DNA from: Clavaria fumosa
Taxonomy: Eukaryota; Basidiomycota; Agaricomycetes; Agaricales; Clavariaceae
Direction: 5' to 3'
Length of the DNA: 64,000 bases
Assembly (NCBI GenBank): GCA_951802425.1
Contig: OX637795.1
Location: 4,382,501-4,446,500 of the forward strand
The notes under the pieces were generated by a model. That model was not told the DNA's origin. It saw only the letters and a list, made by a program, of their open reading frames with translations, and made no database searches. A program made the translations under genes and the position numbers. This document shows, piece after piece, positions 10,063 through 20,859 of the stretch (positions within the stretch are counted from its first letter, which is position 1; every line of letters starts with the position of its first letter).

Positions 10063-10566
10063 GGAACACGATGACGATGCACAGGATGGGTCCAGGTTCA
10101 ACATTGCGAACTTCGTGACGCTGCCGGACAGGCAGAACGGGCGGTGCTGGATGTATTTGTGGAATACGGCGACCCGTACCACGACGGTAACCTCGAGGTG
10201 GTCATTGTGATCCATGAGCGGGCACATGGCCTCAGCACGCGCTTGACTGGTGGACCGGCAAACCCGGGCTGTCTTGGATGGGGCGAGAGCGGAGGGATGG
10301 GTCAGGGCGAGAGCGGAGGGATGGGCGAGAGCGGAGGGACGGGTGAGGCCGGTGAGGGCTGGGGCGGTGCGTGGCCTTCGCATTTCTTTTCTTTGTTCAA
10401 GTCAAGTTGACCCTGGCCTAGATTTTGTGGCTACCATGATTATAAGCACCAGCAACTATCATGACTACCATGGGTGCCCGGGCCTCAAATATCCCTTGCA
10501 GCATAAGGAAATATATATATTCTCTTGTATGCCCCCTCCTCCCCATCCCTGCTCCTTTGTCTAAAG
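10063..10566 (+). pseudogene. Fungalysin (M36) fragment, copy 1
   Basis: This parallels 11004-11440 of the second copy. It covers the run before the active site (NGRC.MYLWNTA), the zinc motif [27 protein letters not shown] and, after an intron-like gap, DFVATMI.STS.YHDY. The HExxH residues survive. A GESGGM-type unit is repeated extra times near 10282-10345, and the frame shifts after WNTAT. It lacks the propeptide and both ends, so it cannot make a protease. It looks like a partial tandem duplicate of the following gene. Confidence 0.75.
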
Positions 10567-10634
10567 TAAGCCCCTTTTTTTCCCTTCAATCTGCCTTTCG
10601 ACAAACGACACGCTGAATTGTTTCTCTCGTACAG

Positions 10635-12087
10635 TTCGAAGTCGAAATGCAAGACAATTGGTACGAGACAGCCGTGTCCTTCACCCCGCCGCACCGGATC
10701 ATCTCCGTAGTGGACTGGGCGTCGGACTCTCCCATCCCCGAGCCACCCTTACCCGTGCCCACGACCCTGCCGAACAGAACGACACAGAGGAGTCAATGGC
10801 TGAGGCGAAGAAGTACATCGACGCTGCTGTCACCCAGCTCTTCTACACCACGAACATGGTTCATGACCTTTTCTACTGGTGGGCTTGTTTCTCGTAAACC
10901 ACCCACCTTTTCATTGACATGCATCTGCAGGTACGGCTTCGACGAGGTCTCAGGGAATTTCCAGCAGTACAACTTCAGGCGTGGAGGGAAGGAGAACGAC
11001 GCAGTGATCGCAAACGCACAGGATGGGTCCGTGTTCAACAATGCGAACTTTATGACGCCGCCGGACGGGCAGAACGGGCGGTGCCGGATGTATTTGTGGA
11101 ATACGGCGAACCCGTACCGCGACGGCGACCTCGAGGCGGGCATTGTGATCCACGAGCTGGCACATGGCCTCAGCACGCGCATGACTGGCGGCCCGGCGAA
11201 CTCGGGCTGTCTTGGATGGGGTGAGAGCGGAGGGATGGATGAGGGCTGGGGTGGTGCGTGGCCTTGGCATTTCTTTTTCTTTGTTCGAGTTGCCTAGATT
11301 TTGTGGCTACTATGATTAGAAGCACCAGCGACTATCACGACTACCCCATGGGCGCCTGGGCCTCGAATATCCCTCGCAGCATAAGGAAATATATATATTC
11401 TCTTGTATGCCCCCTCCTCCCCATCCCTGCTCCCTTGTCTAAAATAAGCGAACGTAGGATGACGCTATCAACCCGTCCAACTACAAGACCCTCGACCAGC
11501 CAGGGTACTGGGGCGTACACGCGATCGGGGAAGTGTGGGCGGAGATGCTGTGGGTGGTGTCGCAGAAGCTAATTGCGAAGCACGGGTTTGTGGAGAATTT
11601 GTTCCCGCCGGAGCCGCGCGAGGATGGGAGCTTCCCCAAGGAAGACGAGGGCAAGGGCGGTTTCTACCGCCCATGCCCCGTGGACCCCACCACGGGCAAG
11701 CGGAAGGGACCGTTGGTGCCTGCGCATGGGAACTCCTTCATGATCCAGTGAGAGCATCTATCAGATGGGGAAAGAGGATATCGTCTGATGTGTGATTGAC
11801 AGGCTCGTGTTGAATACAATGAAGATGCAACTGCGCCGCCCGTTGTTCTTTGAGGTGCGTGATGCAATTATCCATATGGACCAGGTGCTTACTAATGGTG
11901 GGAACTATTGCAAGCTCTGGAAGGGCTTTGCAGGGCGCGGGCTTGCGCCTGACATGAAGGTGGAAGGGCACACGCCATGGGGTGGCAGGATTAGGACCAA
12001 TGTGAGTTCCTTCGATTCCTGTGCTGTGGGCCCTTTGTTGATTGTCTTTCTTTTCTTTTTTGTTGCAAGGCTATGAAGTCCTGTTAG
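10635..12087 (+). pseudogene. Fungalysin (M36 metalloprotease), copy 2, truncated
   Basis: Exons at about 10635-10878, 10931-11253, 11298-11404, 11458-11757, 11803-12001 and 12070-12087 fit GT-AG borders. They give [57 protein letters not shown], the zinc site [34 protein letters not shown] and NYCKLWKGFA.RGL. Fungalysins are secreted extracellular zinc proteases. The signal peptide, propeptide and N-terminal catalytic part are missing. About 100 residues between SDSP and the TQLFYTT region are also gone, with a frame change at the gap. The C-terminus from HELAH to the stop is continuous. It is therefore a pseudogene, or at best a chimeric remnant. Confidence 0.8.
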
Positions 12088-12542
12088 TTCGTGATTATTG
12101 AGACAGGCCACATCACTAATATGAGGAGTGAGTGCGCATAGGGACAATACAGTCTCTTCCTCTTCCCCTGTTTTACACCTATTTTCACCTATGACAGACA
12201 CTTGCGTGTCTTGATGACCATGTCACCCCCATCAACCGCGTGCTCATGCGCCCCATGCCAGTGTGCGCTGCACCACTTTGCTTATATGTGTATGTCGTTT
12301 ACCTCACTTGTAGATGAAGACATGTGGGAAACAATGACTTCTGAATCATCTGTCGTAATCTAAGTATGAACTTACTTGTGGTAACTCAAGCTCTGCACCC
12401 AGATCAAGAGAGTAGCTGAGAAATATTTGAACAAAGGGCACAAAGTACAGGAATTGGCTTGTTGCGTGAGTGAGCCACAGTCATAGTCGATGTCATGTGC
12501 TCACACGTAATAATTACATACTAGATTTCTTTCTCCTTCGCC
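12088..12542. other. Gene-free stretch
   Basis: Only short frames; may contain the promoter of the gene at 12543. Confidence 0.4.
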
Positions 12543-14269
12543 ATGGTAAATGCTCGCAAAAAAAAAAGTGTAACTACCAGAAAAGCTGCCCAAGCTCCAC
12601 CTGCAGTAAAAGACATACAAGAATCTTCGGGAATGACAAAGTCAATCCTACGCACTGATACAAATATTGGTCTTGCTCACCAAAAGCCAAAACGCACCAT
12701 TCGTTTCGCCAAAAACATAGCTGGAGCTGCTCTCGCAAAAGCTCTCCATACTCCTATCGATCCTCCCACAGACGAGGCCCCAGACGAGCCGATATCCATC
12801 CCAGATGATACGGTAGATGAGATTGTAGGCCTGGCTCATTCCAAGGGAAGAGAAGATGAAGAATGGGAAGATGAGGAGATTCAAGAGAAGGGTTTCGATA
12901 TAGAGAGTGATGAGCCTGAAGATGAAGGTCAGTATTGTGCATATCATAATAGATGGGAAGATTGATGGTCTGCAGTTGTTCAAATTCCGATGACGATACA
13001 AGTTGACGGTGCCATGGAGTCTTTCACAGTTATGTCAGACATCACATGGCTCGATCTCCGCATCAACATTGCGAACCGTTTGGTCAAATCAGCAAACGAG
13101 CTCAATCTTGGATATAGATTCACCACCCACACTCGCTCAAAGGCACCAAACCGTCTTGCGACCCATGTGCAATGTATCGAAATGTTGCAAGAAGCACGGG
13201 AGGCCATAGTAGCCCATAAAGCGAAGGGGAAGAAAGCAACAAAGCCGTTCAAGGTAGAAATAGTGGATTTGGATGAAGGGAAGGGAAATCAGAAAGGGAT
13301 CAAGCACGGAAAGACTGTGAAGCGGGGAATGGTACGTACCATCTAAATTCATCTGATTGATATTGACAAAGAAGTAAGTCCAAGACGAAGGGCCATACAA
13401 GGTATGACAGTGACGATAGCTTGAGCGACAGCGAGGGCAAGCCAGAAAAGTCAAAAGGCCAATCGCAATGGGTTCAAGCAATTGAGAATGAAAATCGGTG
13501 CGACAAACATCATGGTCGTGCATGTGTCGTCCGTCAAGATGGATCCCATTATCATCTCACAATAGCGGATAAGAGTCTATGGGCAATGATGATGGTACGC
13601 TTTATTTGGAGTCATTTTGCCTCGAAAGTCTAATTTTTGAATTTCCAATAGGCACAAGGCTACGCATCAACAAAAGTCCCCCCTACCCAACTACGAATCC
13701 CAAGCCCAAAGCCCAACGAGGCCAACAATAACATGGCCCAACCCCAAAACGAGCAGCAACCGAACCAGCCCGCCTATCTACCGCCACCACAACCGGCCCA
13801 ATTTACGGCCCAACAAACATCACATCCTGCGCAATTCACAATCCCACAAGCACCACACCCATTCTATTATCCATTTCCAGGGCTTATGGCTCCATACGGA
13901 AGTGGCCCCTCAACCCCTCACCGCTTTGGATATTCTCCGAATGTCACTGCTAATATCGATGAATTCATTTCTCCAGACCTTTATCCCCGCACCACAGACT
14001 GGCTGTACAAGCTCGATCAAGGACCGCATGGTGCCGATGGACACAATTTCTCACAACACGCATTGGCCCTGGAAACAAACATGTACCTTCGCATCTCACA
14101 GTTGGAGAAACTGACGAAGATTGATTTACTTTCCATGTGCAACTCCATGCGTCCTGGCACTGCAGATCTCATCTTGGATTGTGCAAAAAAAGAATGCCAC
14201 AACATCCGCCAAAAGGAGGTGAAGCGACACCGAGATGCGGCTCTAGCTCTACAGTACTTCCCAGCATAA
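12543..14269 (+). CDS. Agaricomycete hypothetical protein, 522 aa, 4 exons
   Basis: Exons 12543-12927, 12976-13331, 13385-13594 and 13652-14269 have GT-AG introns of 48-57 nt and sum to 1569 nt (522 aa plus stop). The N-terminus is basic (KKK, RK), followed by an acidic stretch (EDEEWEDEEIQEKGFDIESDEPEDE, about 104-128). A conserved-looking block at about 286-317 reads CDKHHGRAC, GSHYHLT and SLWAMM; this spacing of Cys and His recurs in expanded basidiomycete proteins of unknown function. Residues about 320-400 are Pro/Gln-rich, then a helical tail follows. No catalytic domain was recognised. The Cys/His block might bind a metal or DNA. The intact frame suggests it is either host-used or part of a mobile family. 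Confidence 0.65.
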
Positions 14270-14347
14270 GCGAGTATCATGCAGTAATTTGTCAAGAGAT
14301 ACTATATTTTTACGTACATAGTCATTTGGAATTATACCTTGTGCATG

Positions 14348-14902
14348 CTATTTAGCAACGAAACTGAGTCCAAGTTGGTGTGGGAGGCGCAGGTCCATCC
14401 GGCAGGGCTCGCGGTGATCGAAGGCAGAAACATCGGCGCATGCCGAGAGCGGTGTCCGATTCGCAGAGAAGGAGTTCAAAACGCGCATCCAACGCCCTAA
14501 CCGTCCGATCGTGTTCACGAACGCTCGTGACCGCGCGTTGTGGTGCACGGGAAACGTTGCAGGGTTATGTGCGAGCGACGCATCGACGCTTGGGATCACA
14601 GCAACCTTACTCTGCTTCAGGATGGTCAACGCCGGGCCGTAAGCCACTGGAGGCGAGCCAGTACTGAGATGAGCAGTGAGATGGGCATTCACAGGATCTC
14701 CAGGTAGAGAGGACGTCAGGGAGGCAGCATCTGCGTCGGCAACAAAGTCCAGATCAATGTCCGAGTCGTCGTGCTGTGGCCAGGTTGCCTCGGCAAATTT
14801 CTCCCCAAGAACGTGGCTAACTTTAGGACGCGGTTTATTCGTCGAGGGCAGGTCCGTTGTACGTGTGTGAGCTTTCTTGCAGTCCTTGGCAACCTTCTTC
14901 AA
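14348..14902 (-). CDS. Unrecognised ORF, possibly partial
   Basis: An open minus-strand frame of 184 codons with no ATG at its left end; it begins in a basic stretch (KKVAKDCKKAHTR), then acidic DDSDIDLDFVADADAA. The rest has mixed composition with no recognised domain. It abuts the inverted Ras-GEF pseudogene copy B. It may be the last exon of a gene whose 5' part was lost when copy B was inserted. Low confidence that it is expressed. Confidence 0.3.
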   Translation of the reverse strand: MKKVAKDCKKAHTRTTDLPSTNKPRPKVSHVLGEKFAEATWPQHDDSDIDLDFVADADAASLTSSLPGDPVNAHLTAHLSTGSPPVAYGPALTILKQSKVAVIPSVDASLAHNPATFPVHHNARSRAFVNTIGRLGRWMRVLNSFSANRTPLSACADVSAFDHREPCRMDLRLPHQLGLSFVAK

Positions 14903-14978
14903 CTTCCGGACCGTGCTCTACACCTAGTGATCAAAAAGGGGGTGGAGGGAAATTTTACAGCTTGCACCCACCAGACCG

Positions 14979-16691
14979 TCATTGTGTCTTCTCAAGACTG
15001 GATCTTTGATCAGCGTATTGAGCCAGCCAGCAAGCCACAATCTCAGCTCTCTGTTCCCCAGGAAGTCCAACAAAGAACGTCAAGAGCCAGTACCTATACG
15101 CCACGAACGTCCGTACCCGAACGATCCGTTTTACCCACTCATCTTGCGGAGATTTGGGTTGCGACAGCGCCCAATGAAAGCGACATATCAGTGAGTGACA
15201 TAAATCCATCGCGGTGACGTAAGTCCGGTACGTCAAAAAGAAATTGAGCAGTTCGTCATAGTTGAGATCACTGGTGAGCTGTGCAATCCATCGTTCAATG
15301 GTAGCAGCCACCATCACCTTCCGCGAGCCCTCTCCGGCTGTCAATCGCAAACTTGGAATGTCCACATGGGGGACAGTTTTGCCCCTGCACGATTTGGAAA
15401 GGTTGGATGAGCGCACAGAGGACGGGCCGTTTTCGAGCGAGACAGAAGCGTTGTCACCATCGTGTTGGGTGTGCATCTCGCCCCAGATGACGAACCGGGG
15501 GTCATCTTTGGGCGCAGCCGTCTCGTCGGAAAATGCCGACATTTTGATCATCGTAGTTTCGCCTGGAGCATGTCGTATACCTCCATCGAGTATCGCGAAT
15601 ACATGCTTGTTTCGGGTGATGGACCGAATGACGGTTCTTCAGCCTTCTGGGGACCTTCCGACCCTAAAATGTTTTCCAAATCCAAACGTTTTTTAGACCC
15701 TAGTGGTTGCTGCGACCCAGGTTGTTCTTCACATTTGAGTGGCTCCCCCAGCTTGTGCAGAAAAGACTCCTTCGATTCGTCCAGCATGCGGCGATCCTTC
15801 GCTTCCTTGTCTTGAGGAGAGTCAAGACGAATAATCTGGAAGAGGAATCCACCTAGTTCACCCCCGGTTTGCTCAATTTGTACATCGAGGCGAAGTTGAG
15901 ATAAGGACAGGTCGGGCAGCAATGTCGCTCTATCATCTTCAGCTTGTCGTGCCGTCAAAGCCAGATTCAAACGAGTGCATGACACGGAGGTTCTGCTGCG
16001 GAGTGGCCAAAGTGGACATCATCGGCAATTTGATCACGGGCGAGTCAAATATGACACCAGGACCAAACAGGTGTACAATAATCTCGCGCTTCCGCAAGGC
16101 ACAGGCGTAGAACTCTGCGTTATCGAATCGTGCAGCTAGGAAACGTCGCTTGGGTGGAGGAACCGCGACGACTGACTGGCGGCGCTCGGGGACGACGGGA
16201 CAGACCACTGCATCACGTCCGCGAAAACATCAACGACGCTGCGGTGCAGACCACCATCGGCAGCTATCGTCGTCGCCGCAGCAGCGGGATGTATGTGCGG
16301 GGCGTCGGCTGCAGTGACGCTGTGCGAGTGGCCCCTCGCAGCGGTGCCTCTTCCAGCGTGCGATTGCTGTGGCCGATGTGAGTGGGGGGAGGGACAACGT
16401 CCGCGCTGACAGCACTGCGCTCCGGGATGGAATTCGTACGCCGCAGCTTCCGCATAGGTGCGGGTGCTGGGGCCGGCACCGGTAGGACTGACGCTGTACC
16501 GGAGGAGGTGCTCGCTACACTGCTTCCGACCGCTCCGTGCTTGAATGTGGACTTGTGCAGAAGGGTGTGCATGCTCATATGGGAGGAGCGTTCATGCCAC
16601 GGGGCAGGAGGCCCAGAAGGCATAGGGATCGCCGCTCGTGTATGCGAGGCAGACTTAGCCGAGACCAACTCTTCGACCTCTGCCGCTGCTG
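14979..16691 (-). pseudogene. RasGEF_N-containing pseudogene, copy B (inverted)
   Basis: This is the reverse-complement counterpart of 7084-8545, with the same broken frames in the same order on the minus strand. Copy B keeps more of the RasGEF_N domain: after LTSDLNYDELLNFFLTYRTY it continues AMDLCHSLICRFHWAL and VRVRTFVAYRYWLLTFF, the classic helices of Lte1-type RasGEF_N. It then ends, with no catalytic RasGEF domain. The shared stop after LLRRR shows both copies were already damaged when duplicated. At the far end (16691) similarity to copy A stops exactly where copy A's kelch-like segment begins. Confidence 0.65.
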
Positions 16692-16772
16692 CGCATGGTG
16701 CAGAGAGTTCATGCTAATTGACCCAGTCGTTGTCGAGAAATTGCATTGCCGATATTTCAGAATCAGAATCTC

Positions 16773-16785
16773 GAACTAGTCACGT
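16773..16785. repeat. LINE target-site duplication, left
   Basis: GAACTAGTCACGT, repeated directly after the poly(A) tract at 19165-19177. Confidence 0.9.
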
Positions 16786-19164
16786 ATCCCCTGGGGGGGC
16801 ATAATAAATTCCCAATAACCCTAAATGGGCATCCGGCCCTAATCCGGAGAATGGGGTGCAACTCCTCTGAAATCCGGTAATGGTCCGAGTGACTCCTGCC
16901 CGAAAGGGACATCACATGATAAGGGCCTTACATAAGTTCAGGAACTGCGTTTGAAAACCATCCGACAGCCAATCGGCTGACAGGACACCTGGTGCCTTCC
17001 CATTTTGGGAAGGTGGTTAGTCATGTGGACTCCGGGCAATCTTCCAGCCCGGTCAAACATGGCAAGACAGAGAGCTCCCACATGTGGCGGATCCACACGT
17101 TGCTGGTCATGTGCACACCCAAACCAAACCAACCAACACAAACAACGGAAGGTCCCGCACATTGATTAAGTAACAAGTGAAGCACGTGGGGGGTAACAGG
17201 AAGGGTAGCAATACCTGGACTGTGGCAGACAGGGACAGTCTCCCTGTTCTGGCCTGAGAGGACATATCCTCTGTCGGTTGGCTGATTGGTAAGCAACATC
17301 AGCCAGCTTAAGTTGTATCCCAAATACATTCCCTTTGGGCAGGGGGATGGAGCCATTCTCGCAAGAGAGTGGCTAAATTTGGGCTATCAACAGTCATCCC
17401 TGTGCTTACATACGGATGCCAACTTTGGTGGGGTGGACGATATGACAAGTCTAACACGAAAAGACTGCAAACCGCTCTCAACCATTCACTACGCAGAATA
17501 TGCCGAGCCTTCCGATCTACGCCAATAGCAGCGCTGCAGTACATATCACACATCCCACCGATCGCCTTTATTATTCAACGACTATGCTATTCCTACTCCA
17601 TACGCTTACACCGTTTACTTCCCAGCTCACCCGTACTAGCACGAATCCCACCACCACCCACAAGAATGCGAATCACATTCGGAAACCACACCCAACCCTT
17701 CGCCATCCGAACTCCTCTTTCAAGACAAACCCCGATCCAACGTATTGCTCAACTAACCAATGCGCAACCCACTCCACAACTCAACCCACTCGTCGAACCA
17801 CCCTGGAAAGACTCCCTTGACAAACACCCTAGGATCACCACCATCCTACCACCAACCAAAGCCGAGGCAAAAGAAAGATACATAGAAGAACAAACCTCCT
17901 GCCTCGCTTCTACAATTACAAAACAGGCTAACACATTGTACGTAGGAACAGATGGCTCAAGAAAAAGAGTAAGCCACGAACGACTAAACAATCCTGATGC
18001 GAGTACCCGACAACAAACCCGAGAAGCACTCCCCCAACGACAACGAATCAAAGGACCAAAAAGAACAGGAGCAGGCATACACGCCAGACACGGCACAAAC
18101 GTCGCCTTCGAACGAGCTTACAGTGTGGGCACACGCACAAATGCATATGACGGGGAATCCTTAGCCATAACAATTGGAATGTACCTCGCAACAAAATACT
18201 GCGGAGAACACCCTGAAATCCAAAAGATAGTCTTTCTATCAGACAGCTCATCCGCACTAAAAAACATCACAGACGTCAAATCCCACCCAACACAACCACT
18301 ATCCCTCATCTTCTCAAAACTCGCACGACAGTTCCTAACAGATAACGAACACAGCATAACACTACAATGGATTCCGGCACACAAAGGAATAGAAATCAAC
18401 GAAAAGGCAGACAAACTAGCCAAACAAGGACGCAAGAAACAAGACAGCTTTTTCACTGACTCTCTCGCATATCACGCAGAGAAGCGATCCCAGCTTGTCA
18501 TTCGCAAATGGAAGGAACTAATCAAAAAATCCCCGTTCACAGGCGCTTTCGGAGAGGCAAATGCCCTTGACCCGCCGACTACCAAACCCGGGCGAGTTTT
18601 CACCCAACTCGAGAAAGAACCCGAAGTATTTGGACGCCTCACCCAAGTCCGAACGATGCACGGGTACAACCCACCGTACTACGCACGAATGAATATCCCG
18701 CATGAGCCCGAATGCTCGTGCGGAGACACCCTGCCCACAGCGACACGATACCGAGATCACATATTCCACAATTGCCGAACCTACGACGAACATCGCCACA
18801 TACTAACAGAAGTACACCGCGACCACTCGCCACACATACTTCTAAGCGGCACGAAGGGACTCCTCGCAGTGGCAACGTTTTTACGACAATCCGGTGCTTT
18901 CACATCCACCGGAAGAAACCCCGAAACACCACAACCCCCGAGCCTCCCAGGCCTCGACCTGTCAGAGACTCCAGATCCGACAGAACCCCCAGACCCGCCA
19001 TGAATTAAGGCAATATAAACCACAAACCACACGACAGACTACCACCTACCCAAACAACAATCACACTACATACCCACGTACTATACGTACAACCGCGTCT
19101 TTGTCATAGCTACATGTTGCGGTATAGAAATGCTGATTCAAAAAAAAAAAAAAAAAAAAAAAAA
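16786..19164 (+). mobile_element. Non-LTR retrotransposon (LINE), 5'-incomplete
   Basis: The element of about 2.38 kb is bounded by a 13-bp direct repeat (16773-16785 and 19165-19177) and ends in 25 A residues (19140-19164). These are hallmarks of target-primed reverse transcription. Its only long ORF (17369-19003) holds the end of reverse transcriptase, RNase H and a Cys-rich tail, so the endonuclease and most of the RT are missing. The first ~580 bp are non-coding and may be original 5' UTR, which would imply an internal deletion rather than simple 5' truncation. Confidence 0.88.
17369..19003 (+). CDS. LINE ORF2 remainder: RT C-terminus, RNase H, Cys tail
   Basis: A continuous 544-codon frame without ATG at the expected place; the printed start is a GTG codon. 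Early residues (STVIPVLTYGCQLWW) are the thumb region that ends I/Tad-type LINE reverse transcriptases. RNase H follows: YVGTDGSRK (first Asp), AYDGESLAI (Glu), VFLSDSSSAL (Asp) and LQWIPAHKGIEINEKADKLAKQG (His/Asp), about residues 190-350. A Cys/His tail (CSCGDTLP ... HIFHNC, near 450-475) ends in a proline-rich stretch. Without the endonuclease and RT catalytic core it cannot mobilise itself. The open frame suggests a young insertion. Confidence 0.85.
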   Translation: MAKFGLSTVIPVLTYGCQLWWGGRYDKSNTKRLQTALNHSLRRICRAFRSTPIAALQYISHIPPIAFIIQRLCYSYSIRLHRLLPSSPVLARIPPPPTRMRITFGNHTQPFAIRTPLSRQTPIQRIAQLTNAQPTPQLNPLVEPPWKDSLDKHPRITTILPPTKAEAKERYIEEQTSCLASTITKQANTLYVGTDGSRKRVSHERLNNPDASTRQQTREALPQRQRIKGPKRTGAGIHARHGTNVAFERAYSVGTRTNAYDGESLAITIGMYLATKYCGEHPEIQKIVFLSDSSSALKNITDVKSHPTQPLSLIFSKLARQFLTDNEHSITLQWIPAHKGIEINEKADKLAKQGRKKQDSFFTDSLAYHAEKRSQLVIRKWKELIKKSPFTGAFGEANALDPPTTKPGRVFTQLEKEPEVFGRLTQVRTMHGYNPPYYARMNIPHEPECSCGDTLPTATRYRDHIFHNCRTYDEHRHILTEVHRDHSPHILLSGTKGLLAVATFLRQSGAFTSTGRNPETPQPPSLPGLDLSETPDPTEPPDPP

Positions 19165-19177
19165 GAACTAGTCACGT
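19165..19177. repeat. LINE target-site duplication, right
   Basis: GAACTAGTCACGT directly after the poly(A); identical to 16773-16785. Confidence 0.9.
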
Positions 19178-19183
19178 GTTTTA

Positions 19184-20116
19184 TAATTTATAAGCTTTCC
19201 TGAAAAGGACAATAAAGCCAAGGGACGTAAACTGAACGCAGGCGATGCCGTGCCTGCAACTCAACCTGGCCCTCCTAACCTTCCATCGACGCAAAGTCGC
19301 CCTCTGACGAGGGACCCACGCTATGCGAATCGCCACCCCTTTCTATTGCCTAAGCACTTGAGCCAACAAGCCCCTAACGGACATCCTACGGAGCCGCCTC
19401 TTCCTGTGCACCCATGCAATCGATCGCTCCGCCGCCATCGTGGCTACTGGGACGTTCCCACTCTTGATGGTCGTGCTGAGCACCCTGAGGAAATCAATGC
19501 CGTGCCTGTAACTCAACCTGGTCCTCCTAATCTTCCGCCAACGCAACGTTACCCTCGGAATAAGGGGCCCAACGAGCAAACCGCCCCCAAGGCCAAGCGA
19601 CGTAAACTGAGTTCAGACATTGCCGTGCCTGAAAATCAACGTTGTGGCCCTCCCAACCTTCCATGGACGCAACGTCGCCGGCCGCCTTTTCCTCCAGCCG
19701 TGCCCTCAAATAGGGTGGCACGCCCTAACCAACAGCTCCGTCACCGTTATGCCGTTCTCGATCCTTCTGGTGAGACTGGAAGAAGCACCGGTGAGGCGCC
19801 AATGCCAGCAACTCCCCCGCCGGCGCAGGAGCAAGCGCAGCAGCGTCAAACCTGCCGCCCGGCCCGCGGTTCGAGCGGCCCCCGCGCTCCAACAAGGTCG
19901 CCGCCGACGACCAGGGGCAGGGCATCAAGCTGCGGCGCTCGGCGCGGAACAGGAGTTGACGGCAACGCACTTCGGAGATGGCCATCAACCACAGCGCGCG
20001 TCCGTCTGTCCACCCCACCTCCGGGGTGCTACTCGAGAACGCAAACGCACGTCGCGCACGCTAACCAAGGTCTCCTTCTCCTCCGTTCCGCCTGTTCTGC
20101 AACGCGTCTTCCTTGA
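19184..20116 (+). CDS. Proline/arginine-rich repeat ORF of unknown function
   Basis: Open from just after a stop at 19183 to 20116. It contains three imperfect repeats of about 60 bp encoding AVP.TQPGPPNLP.TQ (starting near 19242, 19499 and 19624). Repeats 1 and 3 are each preceded by a KAK.RKL block. The rest is rich in Pro, Arg and Gln. No domain was recognised and no ATG sits at the natural start, so an upstream exon may have been separated by the LINE insertion just to the left. Another frame near 19920 reads KLRRSARNR, a basic motif often seen in retroelement proteins. Could be a repeat-derived ORF rather than a host gene. Confidence 0.35.
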
Positions 20117-20172
20117 ATTATCCTAACGCGTCTTTCTTGGATTGCCCCGCAACGCGTCTTTCTTGGATTCCG
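20101..20172. repeat. Triple repeat of AACGCGTCTTTCTTGGATT
   Basis: Three near-identical ~19-bp units with short spacers, around the end of the proline-rich ORF. Confidence 0.7.
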
Positions 20173-20859
20173 ACTAGTATCATAACCATCTCGGCCCCCG
20201 CGAACGTTTTCTTGGTTCCTCGCTCGTACGTACATACGCGTGTATTGTCTCTCTCCTACCTGCCTCAGCTGCTCCGTGCGCTCCCTGCTTTGCTATATAT
20301 ACATGAATTTTCCTCTCCATCTCCGCTATCCACCCTGCTCAGTCTGTATCTCACATCTTTATTCTCTTTCTTGTGTCATAGTCCTTAGAAGCAAAACAAA
20401 AAAAACGTGCATAAGCGTTGAGCTTTTGGTTGTCAGTCCAGTCATTCACAACAGGAAAAACGAAGATATCCAACTTTTTTTTTGGTATCATTTTCCAAAA
20501 AATATTTATATGAGCGCGCACTAAAAACTGATGCATGAGTGTATGTGTGTGTATGTACAATTTTTCCTAGTCCTCCATACCTAAACGCCAAGCAACGGCT
20601 AAATCACCCCGTTTGTCCAAAGATAAGTTATATCCGTAAAACATGCCCGGGGACGGCATGAGCGTGAGGAGAGGAAAGGTATCATCAGGCCGAGTGACCA
20701 GTAGAAAGACAGCGTATGAAGGGAATGAGCAAGTCCAACGGCAGGAGAAAGTGCCGCCCAGGTATCGCGCGGAAGATAGCAAACGTGAGCAGATGGGGGT
20801 AACACAACCAGTCCAAAAAAAAAAACCAAAAAAACACAAACAAAAAAAGGAACGGGCCA
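20173..20859. other. Gene-free stretch, pyrimidine-rich
   Basis: C/T-rich on the left, then AT-rich. It probably includes the 3' UTR of the minus-strand transcription factor. No other gene seen. Confidence 0.45.
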
